Assembly: GCA_020543525.1 (NCBI GenBank)
Contig: JAHYIO010000036.1
Coordinates: 1,922,001-1,986,000, forward strand
DNA length: 64,000 nt
Direction: 5' to 3'
Source: Coriolopsis trogii
Taxonomy: Eukaryota > Basidiomycota > Agaricomycetes > Polyporales > Polyporaceae
Part shown: positions 34,194-46,112 of the stretch, piece by piece
How the letters are laid out: each line of letters begins with the position of its first letter
Numbering within the stretch: the stretch's first letter is position 1
Translations under genes and position numbers: made by a program
Notes under the pieces: model-generated
What the model was told of the DNA's origin: nothing
Database searches by the model: none
What the model saw: the letters and a program-made list of their open reading frames with translations, nothing else

Positions 34194-37100
34194 ATGTGGT
34201 CTGGTCTCCCCAAACTCGCCTTCGTCACCATCCTAGCCGTCAACTGCGTCCTCTGGTCCCACAGTCGGTACAGCCATGTCGGCACACGACCCTCTCTCGT
34301 ATCCTCGTACAGCAAGCGGAGCTCGACAAATATCGAACAACCCAACCCTTTCCGTACTGTAGCGAGCGAGGTGCGTGTCTCATCATACGGCAGTTCGATT
34401 CCCGTGGACGGTGGATGCTGGACCTGGACAGAGGCCGTTTGGTGGGAGGAAGCGAGGGTAGCCGATGCTCCGACAAGGTGCTTGGAGTCCTGTCTTCTGG
34501 TCTTCAACCACTTTGCAGCGGGCACAGGCGTTTGCTTGGTAACCAAAGAGCTTCGCATAGCATGCTATCCCGCAAGCCTCTTGGGGCTATGCGTAGGGCG
34601 GGACCGGATCGGGGACGCATAGTGGATGTGGGTCTTGTGCAGTGAAACTCGCTCCTTCCCGTGAGCCCCGCTTCTACTGCGCACACACTCCTCTCGCCGT
34701 GCAACGAACGTGAGGCGTGTATGTGGCGGGCGCACTGCCTTCAGCTCTGTCGTTGCAGTGGAACTACAGTATTCCTTCGTCTCGTTCCTCCAGAGGCCGT
34801 GGCCGACTACTTCCACTATGCACCCGCTCCCATTGCCGTGTAGAGTGGGCATAGCTCCTACGTGATTGTCGCATCGCTGTTTCGTCGTCATTGCATGATG
34901 TCATGAGACGCACAGCGATGACAGAGCTTGCCTGCAATGTCATGTGCTATCACCATACTATGCAGCTCGCAAACCTCGTTTTTGCCAGCTCATGTCAAAG
35001 TAGACGAGGGTACCTATTGGGTTTTCCGTCGCTTCCTCCCGGCGCTGAGCATCAGGGCACTTGTCTTGTACACAGCTCGCTGGGAGACGATCGGGGTTTA
35101 CCATTCTTTGGCATGCACGGGAGACCAGTGGTGGCTGAGCTGGGTGGTGATGCGAGCGGGACTTGTGGTGCGCAGATGTATCTTCATTCGCCGAGTTCTA
35201 GTCCCGTTTTCCCATCACGTCCACCGTAAAGCTTCGAGCGCGTCCAACGTCCAGCGTCCACGAGAACTGGGCTGCACTACTCATGACATCGAATATGTAT
35301 CGTTCCTGATCTGGAAACACAGGAGTGCCATCCACTCTCCGTTCCCTTAGAAGACCAATGTACACATGTCAAGGAGGTATGCGACATGGAGCGTACTTTC
35401 CTCTCCATAGGCTACCTCGAGTCTTACTTCTGCCACGACATCCCTGCCCGCCCCTTCATCTTTGTTGGCTACGCCCTCTGGCTCGTCTTCCTCTTCTCCA
35501 CACTCGGCATCAGTGCTTCCGACTTCTTCTGCCCCAATCTCGGCACCATCGCCCACCTGCTCGGCCTGGACGAGAACGTCGCAGGAGTCACCTTCCTCGC
35601 ATTCGGGAACGGCAGCCCGGACATGTTCGCCACTTTCTCGGCTATGCGCTCCAACTCGGGTGGTCTCGCCATCGGGGAGCTCCTCGGCGCTGCGGCCTTC
35701 ATCACGTCGTGCGTGGTGGGGTCCATGTGCATTATCAAACCGTTCAAGGTCGTGCGCGGGCATTTTCTCCGCGACGTCGGCTTCTTCACCGTTGCGGTCG
35801 TGCTGCTCTTGATCGTGCTGTGGGACAACAAGCTTGAGGCTTGGGAGTCTGCGGCGATGGTCGTACTGTATGCGGTGTACGTGACCACGGTCATTCTTGG
35901 TAGCTGGTGGAGGAGGAGGCAGGAGAAGCAGAGGCACTACGAGTCACTATTGCGTAGCGAGTACGCAGACGAGGAGCCGTACCATGACGAGCAACCATAC
36001 TTGGACGAACGTGAGTCTCACAATCACTTCTACTCAAACATGGTTTGACGTTCGATACCCATCAGCCGCGCCCAGTCCAGCTGCAAGCAATCTGCTAGTA
36101 CCATCGACGTATTCGCGCTCGCGCTCGATCTCGCATCCCGATCCTCCGCGCCTCGGCATACAAACCGCGGACCTTCCCCGCCGACCGCGAACACGCTCAT
36201 CGTCTCCATCCTCCCCGCCATTGAGCCACATGCCGTCCTTCTCGCTCATTGGCGCGCTCGAATTCAGACGCGTCGTCTCTTCGCTGCAGCGCGATGCCGC
36301 CGGGTCCTCGCTGGCCCCCTTCGAGAGCCCCATCACCCCATACTCTTACCGTCGGGCACGACATAGCACAACATCAGGCTCGCGCACACCCCTGCGCACA
36401 CCCCTCCTGAGCAACTCGCACAGCCTCGAGCGCGACCCCTGGGACGCGGCCCTCGGTCCCGGGGTGCAGCTCAACGAGCGCTCGCCCCCACAGATTCTTG
36501 TGCCCGTGCTGAACGACACCCCGGACAATGTGGGAGCGCTCACGCCCATCCCGTCCATCGCGCACACTCCGGCGTCGCCGACGTCTCCCACCCTGCTATC
36601 CGAGCTCGATGCCGAGTCGCAGCACTACACGCCGCCGTCGCGGCGGGAACGCGTGATGGAGGCGCTCGCGCACGGGGTGCATATCTTGTTCCCGACGCTG
36701 CACAATTTCGGGAGCAAGTCGTTTTTGGGGAAGGTGGCGTCTGTGCTTGCGGCCCCGGCGGTCCTGGGGCTGACGCTCACGCTGCCGGTCGTCGTGACCC
36801 CTGTCGAGGACGGGGCCGCGTCGGCTGAGAAGCGGCACTCCGCCCACTCGACGGGTGGGGGTGTGGGCGTGAGCGGGAACGAGAGCAGGCTGATAGATTT
36901 TGAGGAGGAGGGCGTGGAGCGGGCGTTGATTGCGGAGGAAGAAGTTGAAGAGGAGCTGCGAGATATGCAGTTCAACAAGTGGTTGATGGCCGTGCAGTGC
37001 TGTCTGGGCCCGCTGTTCTGTGCGGCCGTCCTCCTCGGTATGTCTCCGTCTTCTCACATATATTACTCTAGGCTCACATGGTAGTACAGACGGGATGAAG

Positions 37101-37935
37101 CACGAGGGCTTCTTGCTGCTCGCAACTGGGGTGACCGGTTTCACGGCAGCAATCCTCGTGGCAGTGTTCGCGGACAAGGCCCGCTCGAGAGCCGCACAGC
37201 TCGCGCGGTGTGCGATGGGATTTGCTGTCTCGGTCGTTTGGATCATGGCCATCGCGGACGAAGTGGTGAAGGTGCTCCAGGTACGCGTTTTACCATCGTG
37301 ATTTTCTCCGTACTCTTCTCCCGCACTTCTTCCCTACCTGAGCTCGCTACTGATCCCCACGCCATGTCCTCGGCGTTGTCTACTTCTTTCACCGCACTCC
37401 CCGCACCTCGCTTATTTCTTCACTTCTTGGCGGTTGGCGAGACCTGGGAGGACATTGCATCCCACCAGGTCATGTCCGCGGACGAGCAATGTTATCGCTA
37501 ACATATACCGTCTCTCCCACACAGACATTTGGCTTCCTCTTTGGCCTCTCGGACGCCATCATCGGGATCACCATCTTCGCGATCGGGAACTCGCTCGCAG
37601 ACCTCGTCGCGAACATGTCCGTAGCCGTCTTTGCGCCCGTCATGGGCTTCTCCGCCTGCTTCGGGGGCCCGATGCTCAACATCCTCCTCGGCGTCGGGAT
37701 CTCCGGTTCGTACATCATCCGCCAGACGGGTGTCCCCTACCCGCTGCACTTTTCGCCGAGCTTGGTGATCACGGGTACGGGGTTGCTCGCGATACTGGTC
37801 GCGACGCTGCTGTTCGTGCCCCTCAATGGGTACTTTTTGCCGAGGAAGTGGGGGATCGTGCTCATTGTGGTATATCTCTGCGTGATGGTCGCGAACATCG
37901 TCGTCGAGGTGCAGGGCGTGGGTGAGGCGAAGTGA
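34194..37935 (+). CDS. Sodium/calcium exchanger family protein (NCLX/Ecm27-like)
   Basis: Cation/Ca2+ exchanger of the SLC24A6/NCLX group. Five exons: 34194-34370, 35323-36010, 36066-37037, 37090-37280, 37525-37935, 812 residues. Exon 1 encodes a signal-anchor-like start (MWSGLPKLAFVTILAVNCVL). Exon 2 opens with the luminal cysteine pattern ECHPLSVPLEDQCTHVKEVC and YLESYFC typical of this group. The alpha-1 repeat is FLAFGNGSPDMFATFSAM and the alpha-2 repeat is FAIGNSLADLVANMSVAV. A poorly conserved cytosolic loop of about 300 residues separates the two halves. In alpha-2 the usual acidic position reads Leu-Ala-Asp. The first intron is 952 nt and the fourth 244 nt, far above the local norm. 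The exon 1 assignment is inferred from phase and character. Confidence 0.88.
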
Positions 37936-38750
37936 AGAGGTTATAGAGCGACCGTCGCCCGCGAACTCTACACGCATGCTCTTAGTCCGGCTTCCTAGTC
38001 TCGAGTCGACGTGTTTTGCAGGTATTGATGTCACCACAGCACTATCTATTCGTCGAATGCACGTACATCTAGCTTCACTTACATTCGAGCACCATCATCT
38101 AGTCTACTATCTCGGACAAATCAGCAAATAATATCGTTCAATGTACATCTACAGTGTGCACTCGTCTCACCGAACCCGTGAAGTAGCGAACCTCGACCGG
38201 TAGAGTTTTGCCAAGCCCATGCATGCAAAGGTTTCGCAAACCTCCGCAATGTACCACACGCCCGATAGACGCAACAGGGCTTTAGCGAAGCCATATCCGC
38301 GGATGGGGGCCGGTTGCGCGGGACCCGTACGTCGTACGGGAGACTCATGAGGCTCAGTAGACTGCACGGGCTGTCCCGCTCATGCGCTTCTCAGCCTTCT
38401 GGACGGGCGCGAGACCTGGTGGACGAAAGCAGCCGGCTTTGGGACATTCGTCAATTGGTCAGGAGGTCCGCGGGCAGTCCCACGGAGGCAGGTGAGCGGA
38501 CGGAGCCTTTCCGCGTGTTCTGGGCCATGCATGGAGGTTGGTAGAGCGGGAAGCTTCGTCGCCCTGCAGGGTCAGACGCTCCCGGTGGGTCGTGGCCAAA
38601 CGGGCGACAAACAGACGGAGGGCTTCTCGTAAATCTTGACAATATTTCCCAGGAGACGTGCTCTGTTACAGGGCGCACGAATGAGCAGCCTGCGATAGCG
38701 ATGGCTGAACATTGGGTCGCGACATACTCAGGCGTCGGAGGATGGACAGC
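37936..38750. other. Intergenic, no gene seen
   Basis: About 0.8 kb between the exchanger stop and the hydrolase promoter. Short minus-strand frames around 38121-38367 have no recognisable content. Confidence 0.5.
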
Positions 38751-38752
38751 GG

Positions 38753-38764
38753 GGATATATACGT
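38753..38764 (+). promoter_or_regulatory. TATA element of the alpha/beta hydrolase gene
   Basis: GGGATATATACG lies about 110 nt before the ATG at 38869, followed by a CT- and CA-rich leader. Confidence 0.45.
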
Positions 38765-38868
38765 AGGGAGCTAGGGGGGATACGGAAACAACATATCCTC
38801 TCTCCCCTCAGCCCCCTCCCTCAAAACAAACACCTACGCCAACGCCAACAAGTCAGTATCCCCGAACC

Positions 38869-40003
38869 ATGTCCGCCACAGGCACAGACCGCATCCGGAT
38901 GCTCACCTCGCCCGACGGCACCCCCATCTGGGCCGAGTCCGCCGGGGACGCGTCGAAGCCCGCGATCGTCTTCGTCCACGGCCTCTCGTGCACCGCGCTC
39001 GGATGGGACGCGCAGTTCGCGGACCCCGCCCTTCAGGCCGCCTTCCACCTCGTCCGGTACGAGATGCGCGGGCACGGGCGGAGCGGGAAGCCGCTCGAGC
39101 AGAGCGCGCACGCGTCCGTGCGCCAGGCGGAGGACTTCAAGACCGTCTGCGACGCGTTCGCGCTCGAAAAGCCGTTCATCGTCGGGTGGTGAGTGCTGGA
39201 CGCGAGCCCATCCAGATTCTCTCGTCGGAGCGAACACGGTTGGCTGAACGAGATCCGTTCGCCCTGCAGGAGTCTGGGAGGTAAGTCGACCGTCGATCCT
39301 ACGAACCAGTCTTCCACCAACCGGACGTACCCGCTCATGCGCACGCCCTCCCACCAGGCGCGATCGTCGTCGATGTCGTCACCGCCTACGGCCCCTCCTA
39401 CCTCTCGGGCGTGATCTACGTCGGGGGCTCCATCCTCGCGCTGCACTACCACCCCGAATGCAAGCACCCGCTCATGAACACCGTCTTCCCCACCATCACC
39501 TCCCTCGCCTCGGACGACCTCTCCGCGGGCGCGGAAACCTTCGTCGACTCGTGCGTCGCCCGGCCCCTGCCCTACCCGACCAAGCTCCTCTGGATGGGCG
39601 GCTTCATCATGCAGCCCCGCGCCTCGCGCTACTACTCCATCAAGCGCGAGCAGGACCACACCGTGTGGGAGGCGAGTGCGGGCAGGATCCCGGTGTTGAT
39701 CGTGCAGGGCACGGAGGACCTGCACTGTCTGTACGAGAACATGATCAGCATCGCGAGGAGGATATACGACAGCGTGGAGGTGAAGCTCCTCAAGGGCATC
39801 GGGCACTCGCCGCACTACGAGACCCCGGCGGAGACGAACATGTATATCCTCGAGTGGGCGACGGGTATCGTGGAGGGAAAGGTAAGCACGTTCTCTCTGA
39901 ACATCTCGGTTGCCCAGAACGTGTGGCTCATGGGTCCCGCTTTTCGCATCAATCCTAGGACTCTTCACAACTCGGGATTGGGAAGCAATCAGAGCAGGCA
40001 TAG
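38869..40003 (+). CDS. Alpha/beta hydrolase
   Basis: Soluble alpha/beta hydrolase-fold enzyme, likely an esterase or lipase-like hydrolase. Four exons: 38869-39188, 39270-39280, 39358-39881, 39959-40003, 299 residues. The oxyanion strand is IVFVHGLSCTALGWD, followed by the strand-4 motif RYEMRGHGRSGKP. The nucleophile elbow GWSLGG is assembled across three exons; the 11-nt exon 2 carries the serine codon (about residue 108). The acid is probably the Asp in VQGTEDLHCLYEN and the histidine is in IGHSPHYETPAE. No signal peptide. Reading past the last donor would replace the C-terminal KDSSQLGIGKQSEQA tail with an unrelated 40-residue one. Substrate not predictable. Confidence 0.9.
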
Positions 40004-40290
40004 TTTGAATCCTGCAGCAGGTGTATATGTATGAGTCTATGGAATGACGCAACAACGCCTTGTACCGCACCTTCATCTCAACAGATTGTCTTGCGCTTGG
40101 TCGAATACTTGCAGGGAGCGTGCGAGGTGCAAACGGGCCTCATTATTCTTCTCTAACAATTAAAAGTACAACAAGATGCAAACACAATGTCTACAGTGGT
40201 GGACGAACCAGACTGATACAACTACATCCGCGTGTGATGATACATGAGGATCCTAATGTGAGATGCGTTTAAGACATGTGATCATGCGAC

Positions 40291-43151
40291 CTAGTCGAAC
40301 TTGGGAACATCGAACATTCCCGCGGGGTCGGCGCCGTGCGCGAGGATGTAGTCCTTGTCCTTCTGCGCGAGGTGAAGGATATGGCTGATCGTCTTGTGCG
40401 CCTCGATCTCTACGCGCGGGTTGAGCAGCGCGGCGCTGCGGACAGCCTGCGCGGCAAGGTCGTACCGGCTCGTCTTGTTCATAAGCATCATCATGAACGG
40501 CGACGTCGTCGTTCCTTCCTCGATGTAGCCCCCGATCGTCATCCGGTCGAGGTTCGGCCGGCCGAAGAGCAATCCCTACAATATATGAACAGTAAGCAAC
40601 GGCGACACTGGAGCGGAGCAAAGGAGCAGGAGCGTCGCACCTTGAGCTCGACGGGGTAGCCGTGGTAGTTGAAGATCACCGGCTTGTTCCTGGTGAACAG
40701 CGAGTCGAAGCCCTCATCGCTGAGCGCATGCGGATGCGAGCCGTACGGACCGAGAATCATGAGGTCTGTGACGTTCACGACCCGAACCCGGAGGGCAGGA
40801 ATCTCTTTACGGAGGAGCGCGGCGGCAGCGATGACTTCGAACGTCATCTCCACACCGATACCGACAAGGACGACGTCCGGAGACATGCCCTCGTCGGTCG
40901 AGGCGAACTTCCATACCGACGCACCAGCGATGCAGTGCTATTATACCGAGGTCAGTTTGACAAGTCTTCGGGAGCAGATTATATGCGTACCCTGTCGGCC
41001 TCTTCAGGGCTCAACCACACAGGCGTGGGTTGCTTACTGCCGACCATGAGGTTGACGTAGTTCTTGGCGCGAAGACAATGCGCCATCGTCGACAAGAAGC
41101 AATTGGCATCGGGCGGGAGGTAAACACGAGCGGACGCGGGCTTGAGGTTCAGGACTGCGCCAATGAATGACGGATTTTGATGCGAGAAACCGTTGTGCTC
41201 CCTATCGGTCGTTCGTTAGCGATTTTCCATGACAGAGAGCGCATATACTCACTGTCTTGTCCAAGTACTGGTCTCGACATAGTTCAGGGATCCCATGGGT
41301 TGACGCCATGGCACCTCGTGAGCGGTCTTCACGAACTTGGCGTACTGAACCATCATCGTGTGGACGATGCCCAAGAACGCCTCGTAACTGGGGAAGAGAC
41401 CGGTTCTGCCGGTCAGGGTGTAACCTTGTAGCATGCCTTGACAGGTGTGCTCAGAGAGGATCTCGATGACACGACCGCCTTTGGCGCGAGATGCGATATC
41501 CCACTGGAAGTTACGACCGCTGTGGTTCAGGATGGCGTCAAGTTTGTTCGAGACGAGCTCATCGGGAGAGAAGACCCGGAATGAGCTTGGGTTCCTATAA
41601 GACCGGTGTTATTCACATGGCCGGCTAGTGAGAGGACATGGACATACTGTTGGGCTACTGCATCGACTAGGTTGCCGGTGATCTTCATGCAACTCTGCTC
41701 GCTTCCCTTCTCGACGGCGAATTGTTGCCAGTCGGGCACATCGAGGGGGGTGTAAGACTTGAAGGCCTCCTCACGCATCCCGAGACGCTTGCTCTCCTCC
41801 TGAGGAATGACGGAGAGGATCGCATCGTTGGGGACGCCGCTCTCGCCGAAGAGCTCCTTGGGGCCGTACGAACGTAGCCATTCTTGGAGCATTGCGCGCT
41901 CATTTGCGTCGGTCTTAGCCTCGGGAAGGGGGACTTGATGAGCCTTGAACGAGCCTTCGATATACTCGCCGTGGAGCTCTTTAGGGCCAGACCAACCCTA
42001 TATGCATTTTGTTAATAATCGAGACGGACATATTGGTGTGTGGCATACCTTGGGAGTACGAAGAATGAGGACGGGCCAACGAGGCTTCACAATGGGGTTG
42101 CCGCTCCTTGCAGCAGTTTGGATCTTCTTAATCTCCCCGAGGGCCCACTCCATGCTTGCCGCAAGGTCCTGATCGATGTGCTCGAGGTCCTCGACAATGC
42201 GAACCTGGTAGCCGTAGCCGGTGAAGAGAGCAGTGATCTCCTTGTCATCCATGGTACCGTAGATGGTACGCTCGGAGATTTTGAAGCCGTTCACGTGGAC
42301 AATGGGCAGTACTGCACCCGACTCGGCGGGATCGATGTACTTATAACCGTGCCATGCCCTGTGTATGCGGTCAGAGGTGGGAGGGTGTAGATGTGCGTCG
42401 AAGATGCTCACGTCGCTGTAGGTCCGGTCTCGGCTTCACCGTCGCCGACGACACAGACACAGACCAAGTCGGGCTTGTCCATGACGGCCCCGAAAGATAC
42501 ACCGAGAGCGTATCCGAGCTCACCACCTTCATGGATGGAGCCTGGAGTCTCGGCATTGACGTGACTGCATGGGAGAGGATGAGGAAGGGTCAGGACGTAG
42601 GGACAGACGGTGTTGCACACCTCGGGAAACCTCCGGGTGCACTGAAAGACTTGACAAGGGCAGAGAGGCCCTCACGATCGCGGGAGAATTTGGGGTAGAA
42701 GCTACCGAGCGAGTTCTCGAGCCAAAGGCAAGAGAGAATGCCAGGAGCACCGTGTCCGGGACCGACGACGTAGAGAGCGTCGATGCCGGTCTTGCAGACA
42801 AGACGGTTGATGTGAGCGTACACAAGGGAAAGGCCTGGGCAGGTTCCCCAGTGACCAAGAAGGCGGGGCTTTATGTCATCAGAAGTGATATCTCGCTCTA
42901 CAAGGGCATTGTCCTTGAGGAAGATCATCGCTATAGATCCAAGGTTAGAATAGACTCAAGCGAGAGAAGAAGAGAAGAGACGGACCGGCAGCAATGTAGT
43001 CGGCAGCTCTGCGGAACTGCTTGATGGCGGAAAGCTCCTCGTTAGAGAGAACATTGGTGAGGTCGAGCTTGATGCTGTAGTCGATGATGGACTCTGGAAG
43101 CTGAGAGGGATCCGGAGGAGGATTGGGTTGGAAGAGGAGCTGTCCGGGCAT
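40291..43151 (-). CDS. XFP: Xylulose-5-P/fructose-6-P phosphoketolase
   Basis: Thiamine-diphosphate enzyme that splits xylulose-5-phosphate (or fructose-6-phosphate) with inorganic phosphate into acetyl phosphate plus glyceraldehyde-3-phosphate (or erythrose-4-phosphate). Nine exons: 43151-42986, 42930-42621, 42564-42412, 42358-42049, 41997-41648, 41594-41253, 41201-40991, 40937-40641, 40575-40291, 807 residues, full length. Seen: [43 protein letters not shown], the ThDP motif [47 protein letters not shown] and a complete C-terminal domain. It is head to head with acetate kinase, which uses its product. A minus-strand TATAAATA box lies about 80 nt upstream. Confidence 0.97.
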
Positions 43152-43230
43152 GGCGGGTGGGGGTAGGAGTTGGTGGTGGAAAGGGAAAGAACAGGGGCTG
43201 TTGGGAGGATGGGAACGAGACGGAAGGGCA

Positions 43231-43238
43231 TATTTATA
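43231..43238 (-). promoter_or_regulatory. TATA box of phosphoketolase gene
   Basis: TATAAATA on the minus strand, about 80 nt before the phosphoketolase ATG. Confidence 0.55.
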
Positions 43239-44400
43239 GTGATGGATCTGTGGAGGTGAGTAGGAAGGACGAGTGAGCTGCGTCAGAGGGCCCCTCTCCT
43301 GAACGTGACGGTGAACGCGGCCCAGCGACGCGTCCAGTCACGCCGCGTCACACCTCTGCCCAATCGCCGCTCTCGCCCTGTCACGGAGAGCAGTAGACCG
43401 GACTGGGCCAGCGCCCCTCAGCTCTTGGTCGTCGTCCAGATCGTCCAGGCCTCTACACGCCCTCCTCCTGGCCTCGGCCTGTCGTCGTCCACATCAACTG
43501 AATCCTGCCAATATCGAACGTGCACGGCTTCTCTGCTTGTCGCGTCCAGGCTCGACACCGGTACCGTTCCAAAACTCATCGTGCTTGCTGCGCCTGGTGA
43601 GGTACCCGTGATAACCCGCCTGTATCGCAGGGGAAGGCAGGGGAAGGCTGAGCTTACTGGCTTGCAATGTGTATCGAGGTACCCGATAGAATCGGAGTTG
43701 GGTACGACCGCAGAGTCTGGTCGCTGTCTACATACATACTCTAGACGTTCAGCGTCGAGAGCCCTATGCGGCCCACATGTCTTGCGGCGATAGAGGCCTA
43801 AAGGTACGCTGAGTTTCTCTTGAACAGTACTCCAACTCTATCTCGCTCTCCCAAACGAGGAGTAAAGTGTGTCCGAGTGTGATCGCCTGCACGGTGGGGC
43901 TCTCGTACGCCGTACGACGTCACTTCTTACCGTGCATACCACAGCGTGTCTTGCCCGTAGCAGCTCGGCGTTGTTCTTAGTCGCATACACTCTCCTTGTC
44001 GTGCCACCTGGTACGACTCAAGGCCCGACCGAATACTCTTCAGATTCAGAACAACCCAGACCGCCTAGTGAGTAACCCTCGCCTAGACTCTCGTGGGTCC
44101 ACCGCCTAGTGGCTAGGCACATCTGCTAGCGCAGCTGCCGCGCAGTCCTGCACCGCGACGTTTGTCTCGACTTCCCTCGGACAGACCAGTCTGTATATCG
44201 GACAGCGTGGTTGCACAAAATCTCCGTGCTGACAGTGCAGCTGACGGCGCGCATGTCTGTCTCCAGCGCGGACCATCATCGACATCTCATAAGCTCCAGT
44301 CGGTTCAGACAAGACAGCAACTTTACACGCGGGTCGTCCTCTTCACCCATCCGCTTTCTTCAAGATAGCACTACGATCTGCCTCGCGCGCGTGTGATACA
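43239..44400. promoter_or_regulatory. Shared upstream region of XFP and ACK
   Basis: About 1.2 kb between the divergent phosphoketolase and acetate kinase genes, with no supportable gene. It is the natural place for shared regulation of the two-step pathway. I can name no specific operator with confidence. Confidence 0.5.
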
Positions 44401-45935
44401 ATGTCCGAAACCCCAGCGTCGAAGACTGGCCTCATCCTCGCCGTGAACGCAGGCTCGTCCTCGCTCAAGATCTCCCTCTTCAGGAAGGACGGCCACACAA
44501 CCGAATCCCCACACGACATCGTCGACCTCCTCCTCACCTCCACCATCACCAACATCTCCGCGCCCCCCGCCTCCTTCTCTTTCTCTCTCGCCTCGCACAG
44601 TCAAGGCCGCGAGGCAAAGAAGGAGCCCGTCGAAGGCATCAAGGATCACGCCTCCGCCTTTGCGCACTTCCTCGACTATCTCAAGCGCGAAGCGAGCATC
44701 GACCGTGACCAGATCGTCCATATCTGCCACCGTGTCGTGCATGGCGGTGACTACTACAAGCCTGTCGTCATCACAGACGAGAGCTACCACCACATAGAGC
44801 GTCTCTCCGATCTCGCGCCACTGTGGGTCTTCCCCCGCCTGGTTATCTCAGACTGCTGATGCTGGCCGCTGCAGACATAACGGCGGCGCTTTGTCGGTCA
44901 TGAAGGCGTGCATCGAGGCGCTGCCCAATGCAAACTCGATCGCGTACTTTGACACCTCCTTCCATCGCACAATGCCCCAGCACATCGCCATGTACCCCAT
45001 CCGCCAGGACATCGCCAAGAAGCGCGGCCTCAAGAAATACGGCTTCCACGGCCTCAGCTGTACGTTCCCAACCCCTCGCGTCTCCGTCGACTCCTCGCTA
45101 ACGGTTGCGCCACACGACACACACAGACGCCTTCATCCTCCGCGCAGTCAGCACATACCTCCACAAGCCCCCCTCCGACACGAACCTGATTGTCATGCAC
45201 CTCGGCTCGGGCGCGTCCATGTGCGCCATCGGCCACGGCCAGTCGCTCGAAACCACCATGGGCCTCACGCCCGTCTCGGGCCTCCCCGGCGCGACGCGCT
45301 CGGGCGCGATCGACCCCGCGCTCATCTTCCACTACACGAACCGCGCGGGCCGCATCTCGCACGACCGCGCGCAGGCCGTCAACGTGCACGTCACCGAGGC
45401 CGAGGAGATCCTCAACAAGCGCTCCGGGTGGGCCGCGCTCACGGGCACGACGGACTTTGGGGAGATCGTGCGCCGGATGGGGGAGGTCGACGCGGAGAGG
45501 GCGAGAGAGGGGAAGGGGGAGGTGAGGGTGGGGGAGGACGAGGACGGGAAGTGGCGGTTGGCGTTTGAGATGTTCTTGGATCGGATCGTGGGCTATCTGG
45601 GCTCGTACTATGTGAAGCTGGGAGGCCGCGTCGACGCGCTCGTCTTCTCGGCCGGGATTGGGGAGAAGAGCGTCGAGCTTCGGGAGGCGGTCGTGGCGAA
45701 GGCGGCGTGTCTGGGCTTTGAGCTCGATCCGGAGGCGAACGCGAAGGTCGATAGCGATGAGGGTGTCGTCGTGGACATCGGGAAGTCGAGGGATAGCAAG
45801 CGGGTGCTCGTGTGTCGGACCGACGAACAGGTGTGTTCATCGTTCTCTTCCTGCTTTCAGGTGCTCACAACTGCTCGATAGCTCGAGATGGCGAAAGAAT
45901 GCGCACAAGATCCGCGCTTCTGGCTGCAAGAGTGA
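44401..45935 (+). CDS. ACK: Acetate kinase
   Basis: Interconverts acetyl phosphate plus ADP with acetate plus ATP. Four exons: 44401-44822, 44875-45059, 45127-45830, 45882-45935, 454 residues. ASKHA-fold motifs: N-terminal LAVNAGSSSLKIS, CHRVVHGGDYY, the catalytic-Asp segment YFDTSFHRTMP, YGFHGLSYAF, the phosphate loop MHLGSGASMCAIG, DTTMGLTP-equivalent ETTMGLTPVSGLPGATRSG and C-terminal VFSAGIGEKS. The bacterial ISxDMRD-type segment is replaced by ALTGTTDFGEIVRR with an acidic insertion after it. A second possible acceptor at 45860 would give a shorter alternative C-terminus (VLTTAR). No organelle signal is obvious, so cytosolic action with phosphoketolase is likely. Confidence 0.96.
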
Positions 45936-46112
45936 CCTCCAAATTAGCGTCTCCGCAATCAAAAACTGCATTCGAAAGCTGGTCGCCGTCTGTAATGATG
46001 TACAACACCTCTAGAACGTATACCTCTGTATTCTGTAGTTTGTATCACGTATGAGTAATCGATTGGCACAGAACCACATATACAACGCCAGCTCCCTACC
46101 TCCCGGCACTCA

